A DNA stretch of 7,759 bases from the NCBI GenBank assembly GCA_947378615.1, contig CANCKV010000133.1, positions 1-7,759 on the forward strand, read 5' to 3'. The DNA is from Chitinophagaceae bacterium. Lineage in GTDB: Bacteria; Bacteroidota; Bacteroidia; Chitinophagales; Chitinophagaceae. Position 1 is the stretch's first letter. Every line of letters begins with the position of its first letter. Positions 1 through 4,217 of this stretch are shown here, one piece after another. The position numbers were made by a program, and so were the translations under genes. The notes under the pieces were generated by a model. That model searched no databases. It was not told where the DNA came from and saw only the letters and a program-made list of their open reading frames with translations.

Positions 1-626
1 TCACAGAGGTTCATGATTTGACCTCTAAAGCAGTGCCCTTCTTCCAAAAGCCATAATCTTTCAGGGTCAATATCGGAAGCAAGTACATACTCTTTTTGAT
101 ATGCACTATTCTTTTGACTGATATAGGCTACCATCTCTTCGTAAAATAACACTTCTTCTTTTAGTCCATTTTCATTGAGAGGAGTAACCAATAATCCTAC
201 ATCGATTCGTCCTTCCTTGAGTCGTGAAACTAACACGTCTGTTGTCAGTTCTGTAATTATCAATTTTACAAGAGGATTCCGTTTCGCAAATTCCTGAAGG
301 AATAAGGGCAATAAATAAGGCGCTAGAGTTGGTATTACGCCAATCTTCAATTCGCCTGTCAGAATATTTTTCTTCGAATCAACCATTTCACTAAAATTGG
401 CACATTCTGTCAGAATCTTACGTGCCTGTTTAATAAGTTGCAATCCAGGTTCTGTAGGAAGAACGGGTTGTTTGGAACGGTCAAATATTTTTACCCCTAA
501 TTCCTCTTCCAATTTTTGCAACTGAATACTAAGAGAGGGTTGTGTGACAAAACAATGTTCTGCCGCCCTTCCAAAGTGTCTGTGAATATCTACTGCTACT
601 ACGTATTCAAGTTGAACTATTGTCAT
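1..626 (-). CDS. oxyR: OxyR-type LysR family hydrogen peroxide-sensing transcriptional regulator (3' end cut by window edge)
   Basis: A cytoplasmic DNA-binding regulator that senses peroxide through a reversible disulfide and controls antioxidant genes. The ATG at 626-624 opens 208 codons with no stop before the window edge, so about the last third (family length roughly 300-310 aa) is missing. Residues 1-60 form the LysR winged helix-turn-helix, with HFGRAAEHCFVTQPSLS at 17-33 followed by KLEEELGVKIFDR. The effector domain begins near residue 90 (GELKIGVIPTLAPYLLP). The decisive motif is GHCFRGQIMNLC at the end of the visible part: its cysteines fall at residues 199 and 208, the same numbers and spacing as the redox pair of E. 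coli OxyR, and His198 and Arg201 also match. The CVTQPSLS-like start resembles Bacteroidota OxyR proteins as I remember them. The gene is transcribed away from the rest of the window and looks monocistronic at its 5' side. Identification is strong; the regulon cannot be seen here. Confidence 0.93.
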   Translation of the reverse strand, partial: MTIVQLEYVVAVDIHRHFGRAAEHCFVTQPSLSIQLQKLEEELGVKIFDRSKQPVLPTEPGLQLIKQARKILTECANFSEMVDSKKNILTGELKIGVIPTLAPYLLPLFLQEFAKRNPLVKLIITELTTDVLVSRLKEGRIDVGLLVTPLNENGLKEEVLFYEEMVAYISQKNSAYQKEYVLASDIDPERLWLLEEGHCFRGQIMNLC

Positions 627-654
627 GTGTTCTAAATTTATATGCCCAATTTAC

Positions 655-668
655 CTCTATAATTAGAG
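655..668. promoter_or_regulatory. Short inverted repeat upstream of oxyR, possible operator
   Basis: CTCTA and TAGAG arms are separated by TAAT, starting 29 bp upstream of the oxyR start codon. LysR regulators often bind short dyads near their own promoters, so an autoregulatory site is possible. The arms are only 5 bp in AT-rich DNA, and no four-part OxyR-type ATAG/CTAT array is visible, so this is weak. No clear TAnnTTTG element was found for oxyR; the nearest partial match is TAAATTTA, close to the start. Confidence 0.2.
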
Positions 669-798
669 ATTGTTCATTGTCTCCTACCAATTAACATCTT
701 TTCTAAAAGTCATACATAATGCTGCGAAGCAGGATTCCTCTGTGCCCTTCTTTTTACTAAAAAACAAAAAAAAAGGATAGTCTTTTCTATGAGCCTAT

Positions 799-821
799 GT
801 GTTTAGTATTTTAGTAAACAC
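799..821 (-). terminator. Stem-loop downstream of the papain-like gene, candidate terminator
   Basis: GTGTTTA (799-805) and TAAACAC (815-821) are perfect 7-bp arms around a 9-nt loop, starting 20 bp after the stop codon of the minus-strand gene at 841-1383. On the minus strand no U-run follows at once; a T9 run occurs about 30 nt further on, after a weak 4-bp ATAG/CTAT stem. The position suits transcription termination before oxyR, but the shape is not that of a textbook intrinsic terminator. Confidence 0.4.
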
Positions 822-840
822 CTAATCTCAAGCTTTCGCA

Positions 841-1383
841 TTACTTAGTAGGTCTATAAATCATAAAATTACCTTTTACTAGATTTGATAAATCAATGTC
901 GCTAAAGCCTACCTTTCTTCCCAAATTACTCGTGTTTTGTTCCGCTAATCTGTATCGATAATTCCCAAATACGGTATAAATAATAGCTGTATGATGTTCT
1001 AGATAAGAAGTTATAAGAGAATTACCATGTCTAGTTTTGATGACAACGCCTTCGAATTGAATGATATCACCAGCTAATATGCTATCCTTTCTAGGATTTA
1101 GTAATTTGCCAAATACATATTTCTTATCCCATTTTGCATTCGAATTATTTAAAGGTATTGCAGCAAGATCCCAACACTCTCCATAACCTACTTTTTGATG
1201 AAGATGTGCATCAACATAAGCTATAATATCATTATTTATTGGAGGAAGTGTATCAGTTATCAAGGTAATTGGAAATAGATATTCTTTTTTTGTAGAGTTT
1301 GCTGTAGATAAGAAAGAAATTGAGGATAGCAAAAGAGTCATTATTAATAGGGGAATGCCCCAATATTTATTCATTAAATTCAT
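841..1383 (-). CDS. Secreted small protein with a papain-like (NlpC/P60-CHAP-like) Cys-His-Asn signature
   Basis: This 180-aa protein has an N-terminal hydrophobic stretch (residues 8-27) typical of a Sec signal peptide, with cleavage plausible near STANS (26-30). The mature part shows the order expected of a papain-fold hydrolase: GYGECWDLA with Cys70 at the start of a helix, AGDIIQFEG at 104-112, EHHTAII with His131, and AEQN with Gln149/Asn150. C70, H131 and N150 would be the catalytic triad. Such domains cut peptide or amide bonds, often in cell-wall peptides, but the substrate is not visible. It also recalls the GECW-type cysteine-proteinase-fold domains of unknown activity found in bacteria and fungi (from memory). 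There are two possible ATG starts, 1383 and 1374; the first is kept because a promoter-like TATATTTG lies at 1406-1413. The gene stands alone, with a hairpin behind it and a long gene-poor stretch in front. Confidence 0.85.
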   Translation of the reverse strand: MNLMNKYWGIPLLIMTLLLSSISFLSTANSTKKEYLFPITLITDTLPPINNDIIAYVDAHLHQKVGYGECWDLAAIPLNNSNAKWDKKYVFGKLLNPRKDSILAGDIIQFEGVVIKTRHGNSLITSYLEHHTAIIYTVFGNYRYRLAEQNTSNLGRKVGFSDIDLSNLVKGNFMIYRPTK

Positions 1384-1405
1384 TTATTCTATTGTTTTAT
1401 TCTTT

Positions 1406-1413
1406 CAAATATA
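1406..1413 (-). promoter_or_regulatory. Bacteroidota -7 element (TAnnTTTG) for the papain-like gene
   Basis: Read on the minus strand the bases are TATATTTG, an exact match to the Bacteroidota -7 consensus TAnnTTTG, ending 22 bp before the ATG at 1383. A TTG occurs about 15 bp further upstream, closer than the usual spacing of the -33 element, so only the -7 part is well supported. Confidence 0.45.
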
Positions 1414-1500
1414 GTTGAAATTGGAATCAATATTTTTTTCCTATGCGACACGATCAAACGTAAATTAATTAAATAAAATAAATAGACGTTTTACTACTCA

Positions 1501-1613
1501 TTAATACTCTAAGAAATAACCCCACTGCGCTTGAATGAATTGAGTTGTAGGATACTGTTCTAAAATCGGGAATTCGAGCAGTACTATTGTCCTGTTCGTT
1601 GCGGTTAGTTAAT
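1501..1613 (-). pseudogene. Possible 3' remnant of a coding sequence
   Basis: On the minus strand a frame runs open for 36 codons, from just after a TAA (1614-1616) to a TAA stop at 1503-1501. It reads ...NRTIVLLEFPILEQYP... and ends QWGYFLEY. No ATG start is present, no family is recognised, and the stretch is short for AT-rich DNA, so it may be chance or part of an intergenic repeat. The composition (hydrophobic core, Trp and Tyr near the end) is protein-like. The surrounding bases 1414-1500 and 1617-1657 hold nothing I can support. Confidence 0.2.
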
Positions 1614-1657
1614 CCTGAAAAAAAGGAAGTCGTAGATTTTTGATATAATGTGCTGAG

Positions 1658-1907
1658 TAATGCGAATCAAGGGTTGAAATACGCTTAGATAAGTGCCGTA
1701 GGCACGAAATATCGGTAGGAAACAGGTGAATAATAATTGTCTAAAGTCCCGTAGGGACGACATATCATTTTAAAATGCTCAAAAGAAACACTTTTTATAG
1801 TTTCAAACGCAAATTATGTCGTACTTACAGCACTTCAAGCCTTCATTTTAATATTTTACTACCAATATTTAGTACCTAACGGTACTTTCAACCCTTGATT
1901 CGCATTA
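1658..1907. repeat. 250-bp element with perfect 22-bp terminal inverted repeats and four internal hairpins
   Basis: The ends, 1658-1679 and 1886-1907, are exact reverse complements (left arm begins TAATGCGAATCAAGG). Inside are four copies of one short hairpin, two facing each way: GTGCC-GTA-GGCAC (1693-1705), GTCCC-GTA-GGGAC (1746-1758), and on the minus strand GTGCT-GTA-AGTAC (1821-1833) and GTACC-GTTA-GGTAC (1872-1885). Each is followed by a related tail such as GAAATATCGGTAG or TAAATATTGGTAG. The stem bases differ between copies yet still pair. No long open frame, transposase or clear target-site duplication is seen. It resembles a MITE or a composite of short palindromic (REP-like) repeats; similar GTA-loop hairpins are scattered between genes of Bacteroidota, as far as I recall. 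Confidence 0.75.
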
Positions 1908-1920
1908 GTAACTAAAGGCA

Positions 1921-1935
1921 CATGACAGAGTCATG
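1921..1935. repeat. Perfect 6-bp stem-loop (CATGAC-AGA-GTCATG)
   Basis: CATGAC (1921-1926) and GTCATG (1930-1935) pair perfectly across a 3-nt AGA loop. It lies 14 bp after the 250-bp inverted element and is the first of four stem-loops in the next 150 bp. No gene is attached to it. Confidence 0.5.
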
Positions 1936-1965
1936 CACCAGTGGGTTTACCACTAACTGTTGGTG
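1936..1965. repeat. Alternative nested stem-loops
   Basis: AGTGG (1940-1944) pairs with CCACT (1950-1954), while CACCA (1936-1940) can pair with TGGTG (1961-1965) around it; the two stems share only base 1940. It follows directly on the stem-loop at 1921-1935. A structured RNA is conceivable, but no known family is recognised. Confidence 0.35.
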
Positions 1966-2012
1966 ATTTGTATCAAGGTCTGATTAATAAGAAACTAGAT
2001 GATTAAATAACT

Positions 2013-2028
2013 GGCAATTTTTCTTGCC
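2013..2028. repeat. Stem-loop GGCAA-TTGCC
   Basis: GGCAA (2013-2017) and TTGCC (2024-2028) flank a 6-nt TTTTTC loop. A short T-run follows 7 bp later on the plus strand, so terminator-like behaviour is possible, but no plus-strand gene lies upstream to be terminated. Confidence 0.3.
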
Positions 2029-2043
2029 TTAACGATTCTTTTT

Positions 2044-2065
2044 GGGGTGTCGATTTAGACATCCC
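2044..2065. repeat. 8-bp stem-loop GGGGTGTC / GACATCCC
   Basis: GGGGTGTC (2044-2051) pairs with GACATCCC (2058-2065) over all eight positions, one of them G-U, with the loop GATTTA. It is the strongest of the four stem-loops between the 250-bp element and the 42-bp array. Bases 2066-2206 after it show nothing I can assign. Confidence 0.45.
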
Positions 2066-2206
2066 TAATACTTCATTAGACATAACGATACAATTTAAAT
2101 GTTAATAAATAATTATATAAACCGTGTTCTCGCATGCCATCAGTGCAGAAAATAGGGGGATTAGTGTCGAATAAAATCAATAATTGTGTAAAAAGGATGC
2201 GCCTTA

Positions 2207-2428
2207 GCAACTTTTCCTTGCGTCTTTGAATCAAAGACGCAAGCAGCAGCAACTTTTCCTTGCGTCTTTGATTCAAAGACGTTAGCATCAGCAACTTTTC
2301 CTCACGTCTTTGATTCAAAGACGTGAGCATGAGCAACTTTTCCTTGCGTCTTTGATTCAAAGACGTTAGCAGCAGCAACTTTTCCTCGCGTCTTTGCATC
2401 AAAGACGTGAGCAGCAGCAACTTTTCCT
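2207..2428. repeat. Tandem array: five 42-bp hairpin units plus a 12-bp partial sixth
   Basis: Units start at 2207, 2249, 2291, 2333 and 2375, exactly 42 bp apart, with a truncated sixth at 2417-2428. Each begins with an invariant GCAACTTTTCCT, whose last two bases open a palindrome with the core GTCTTTGA...TCAAAGAC, followed by a CANNA linker. In unit 1 (2217-2243) and unit 3 (2301-2327) the palindrome is a perfect 13+1+13. Between these two units the outer stem changes from CTTGCG/CGCAAG to CTCACG/CGTGAG: both partners of two base pairs change. Unit 5 keeps the stem with one G-U pair; units 2 and 4 have one T-T mismatch plus one G-T pair. Because 42 is divisible by 3, one frame on the minus strand stays open (a 14-residue LLxLTSLNQRRxEK-like repeat), which I regard as a by-product. 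There are no unique spacers, so it is not a CRISPR. Confidence 0.92.
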
Positions 2429-2470
2429 AGAGCGTTTTTTACCTTTTATTTGACTTATTCAAAGAACTTA

Positions 2471-2648
2471 CCAGCTACCTCTCGTGAAATCAGGGTCTCA
2501 CTGCTGCAAATCTGTGACTTGTGGTATATAATGTTATTAAACTAAAAGTACTTTTGGCAAAAAAGTTTTTATTATGTTTGTCATTACTATTTCGAATCCA
2601 CAAGCGACATGCTTGCGGGAGCAGCGAAGACTGAAGCGAAATGGAAAT
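2471..2648 (+). repeat. Long direct repeat, copy A
   Basis: Aligns without gaps to 3253-3430 (offset 782). Over the first 160 bp I count 14 differences (about 91% identity); the last 20 bp are less alike. Shared landmarks are CTGCTGCAAATCTGTGACTT, the 12-bp palindrome AAAAGTACTTTT (2544-2555), a TTTG...TATGTTTG promoter-like pair, and a CAAGC-n5-GCTTG hairpin (2601-2615) whose loop differs between copies while the arms do not. The repeat begins about 40 bp after the 42-bp array and may run on to the G-run at 2663-2669. No transposase is present. Confidence 0.85.
2553..2580 (+). promoter_or_regulatory. Promoter-like TTTG...TATGTTTG inside repeat copy A
   Basis: TTTG (2553-2556) and TATGTTTG (2573-2580) match the Bacteroidota -33 and -7 elements with 16 bp between them, slightly short of the usual 17-23. 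Transcription would run toward the remnant at 2662-2802 and the membrane protein gene at 2816. Confidence 0.4.
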
Positions 2649-2661
2649 TAACGAACGGTAG

Positions 2662-2802
2662 CGGGGGGGAATTGGTACAGCTGGATCTGTAATTTATTTT
2701 GATTTTGATTCTTTTTATCCAAATGGTTGCAAAGGCTTATTGGTGGATTATAGTAAGTCCTTGAAAACTAACCCCAATTATTATCCTGTTTTCAGTTATT
2801 AA
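2662..2802 (+). pseudogene. 46-codon 3' remnant of an unknown gene, just upstream of the membrane protein gene
   Basis: From CGG at 2662, right after an in-frame TAG (2659-2661), the frame is open for 46 codons to TAA at 2800-2802. It reads ...GIGTAGSVIYFDFDSFYP... and ends NYYPVFSY. It has no ATG start, and its 5' side meets the G-run and the end of direct repeat copy A, as if the repeat had replaced the front of a gene. The stop lies 13 bp before the ATG at 2816, a normal spacing within an operon, which supports a former coding region. The family is not recognised. Being open for 46 codons in AT-rich DNA is only moderately unlikely by chance. Confidence 0.35.
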
Positions 2803-2815
2803 TTAAACGGTAATT

Positions 2816-3205
2816 ATGAATTTAAAAATTGCATATTATTATATATTTTATAAACTTTATAAATTTATCGAGTGGTCTCCATCTATATATTCTAGTTATT
2901 CTGGTGCTGTATCCTTGCTCATGCTTTTAGAAATCTGGACATTATTTTCGATAAATAATTATTGGGATGTCTTTATAGGAAAGCATGGAACACTTACATT
3001 TATCTCATTTAAAGTTCTTTTTCCTATCACTATACTGCTTTTATTAAAGTGGATTGCCTTTTGGAAGGATGATAAGTGGAAGGCTTATGTAAAAGAGTTT
3101 GAACAATTACCAAAAAGAAAAAATATAAAAGGTAGTTGGATAGTAGCATTTATAACACTGTTATGCTTTGCAAATTTTGTGTTTTCATTTTATTTTAATC
3201 CATAA
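2816..3205 (+). CDS. Small integral membrane protein with three predicted helices, function unknown
   Basis: The 129-aa protein starts with a basic, aromatic-rich segment (KIAYYYIFYKLYKFIEWSPS) and has three likely membrane helices at about residues 30-50, 63-82 and 108-127. Between helices 2 and 3 lies a charged loop, WKDDKWKAYVKEFEQLPKRK (83-102). The pattern YKLYKFIEWSP followed by FEQLPKRKN recalls small uncharacterised membrane proteins I have seen in Bacteroidota; no activity is known to me and no catalytic motif is visible. The ATG at 2816 is the only good start. The gene follows a 46-codon remnant after 13 bp and sits between the two direct repeats at 2471 and 3253, so it may once have been the second gene of an operon. 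Its own promoter is not evident; the nearest candidate is in repeat copy A, about 235 bp upstream. A partner role, such as immunity or accessory protein to the lost upstream gene, is only a guess. Confidence 0.82.
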   Translation: MNLKIAYYYIFYKLYKFIEWSPSIYSSYSGAVSLLMLLEIWTLFSINNYWDVFIGKHGTLTFISFKVLFPITILLLLKWIAFWKDDKWKAYVKEFEQLPKRKNIKGSWIVAFITLLCFANFVFSFYFNP

Positions 3206-3252
3206 AACAAATACCAGCTAACATTCGTGGACTTAGGGTATCGAACAACTCA

Positions 3253-3430
3253 CCCGCTAGCGCACGTCAAATCAGAGTCTCGCTGCTGCAAATCTGTGAC
3301 TTGAGGTATATAATGTAATTAAACTAAAAGTACTTTTGGCAAAAAAGTTTTTATTATGTTTGTCATTACTGTTTCGAATCCACAAGCTACACGCTTGCGG
3401 TAGCAGTGAAGAATATTGCGAAATTGAAAA
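3253..3430 (+). repeat. Long direct repeat, copy B
   Basis: Second copy of the repeat at 2471-2648, same orientation, no gaps. It contains AAAAGTACTTTT (3326-3337), the TTTG...TATGTTTG pair and the CAAGC-n5-GCTTG hairpin (3383-3397). Just before it, 3211-3245 begins CCAGCTAACATTCGTGG, which resembles the start of copy A (CCAGCTACCTCTCGTG), so a partial third copy may be joined to its left end. Its right end overlaps the possible start codons of the methyltransferase gene. Confidence 0.85.
3335..3362 (+). promoter_or_regulatory. Promoter-like TTTG...TATGTTTG inside repeat copy B
   Basis: TTTG (3335-3338) and TATGTTTG (3355-3362) lie 16 bp apart. The -7 element is an exact TAnnTTTG. Transcription starting a few bases further on would give a short leader before the methyltransferase start codons at 3406, 3430 or 3442, so this repeat-borne promoter is the best candidate to drive that gene. 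Confidence 0.5.
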
Positions 3431-4161
3431 TGAAAGTATTTATGAGAACGTTTAATATTATTAAACAACAAAATGTAATAAAAAAGGTATCTGTGTTATT
3501 TCATAGGTCTAATATTGTCCTCATACGAAAACTATTAATTGGTTTATTGTTTTTAATTTGTTCTTGTTCTCCTTCCGTTTATAAATACAAAGCAAGAAAG
3601 GAAATTTTTAGAGAATTAAATAAAATAGGATTAGAAAATATTGACACATTAGTTGATATCGGATGTGGATTTGGATATTATGATTTAGAAATTGCACACA
3701 ATTACCCTAATGTCTATTTGCTTTTAGAAGATATTCCCTTTTTACCATCCGAACAAATAATTAAGACTTATTCGACTCGCAGTATTTGGCTAAAGCATTT
3801 TTTGAAAAATACAAATTATACTCCCAAAATTGAAAAGAGGTTCAATTATATATCTGGTTATCCTGATTCAATTCCTTTAAGTTCATCGAGTTGTAAGATG
3901 GTTTTATGTAGAATGACTGTTCATGAATTTTCACAAGAAAAGAAAATGATTAATGAATTACAAAGAATATTAAAGTCAGATGGTTTAATAGTAATTATGG
4001 AAACAGAACCAAATTATCAAGATGAAATAGAAAAAACTTGTAAAAACAAACTATTGACTAAGAATGAAATATTATTAAAGTTTTCGACATTAAAATTGAA
4101 AAGCGAAAACAAAGAATATTTCGAAGGAAGAACGATAAATATTTTGACGTTTTCCAAATAA
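3430..4161 (+). CDS. Class I SAM-dependent methyltransferase with a lipoprotein-like signal
   Basis: A methyltransferase of unknown substrate. Numbered from the ATG at 3430 (243 aa): motif I is VDIGCGFGYY (75-84), the acidic residues after strand 2 are E100-D101, GYPDSIPL (143-150) and MVLCRMTVHEF (157-167) match the usual motif II region, and LKSDGLIVIME (181-191) is motif III. The Asp often found before the MVL strand is Lys156. Before the domain lies RKLLIGLLFLICSCSPS, a membrane segment with a plausible lipobox (ICS-Cys46), suggesting a lipid-anchored protein. The start is uncertain: GTG 3406 lies inside repeat copy B, ATG 3430 at its edge, ATG 3442 just beyond; GTG 3493 would place the lipobox Cys at residue 25, the most normal signal length. 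The frame is open back to 3328. The gene converges on the peptidase gene, 56 bp away. Substrate and location are unproven. Confidence 0.82.
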   Translation: MKVFMRTFNIIKQQNVIKKVSVLFHRSNIVLIRKLLIGLLFLICSCSPSVYKYKARKEIFRELNKIGLENIDTLVDIGCGFGYYDLEIAHNYPNVYLLLEDIPFLPSEQIIKTYSTRSIWLKHFLKNTNYTPKIEKRFNYISGYPDSIPLSSSSCKMVLCRMTVHEFSQEKKMINELQRILKSDGLIVIMETEPNYQDEIEKTCKNKLLTKNEILLKFSTLKLKSENKEYFEGRTINILTFSK

Positions 4162-4217
4162 ATATCATATTCCCAATACCCAACATGAACTCCTACATTT
4201 CACACTATTTGTTGAGC

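Noticed and set aside
722..732. CTGC-GAA-GCAG hairpin in the oxyR upstream region as a regulatory RNA element
   Set aside because: Only four base pairs and not followed by a T-run or linked to a gene start; expected by chance.
2076..2420. Minus-strand open frame of 114 codons with a 14-residue repeat (LLxLTSLNQRR type)
   Set aside because: It is the translation of the 42-bp tandem array, open only because 42 is a multiple of 3. Changes between units follow base pairing rather than amino-acid conservation, the start codon lies inside the repeat, and the non-repeat tail is not protein-like.
2207..2428. CRISPR array
   Set aside because: Units are contiguous with a constant 42-bp period and almost no variable sequence between them; there are no unique spacers and no cas genes.
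4162..4217. Terminator between the convergent methyltransferase and peptidase genes
   Set aside because: The 56-bp gap is AT-rich, but I see no inverted repeat with a T-run in either direction.
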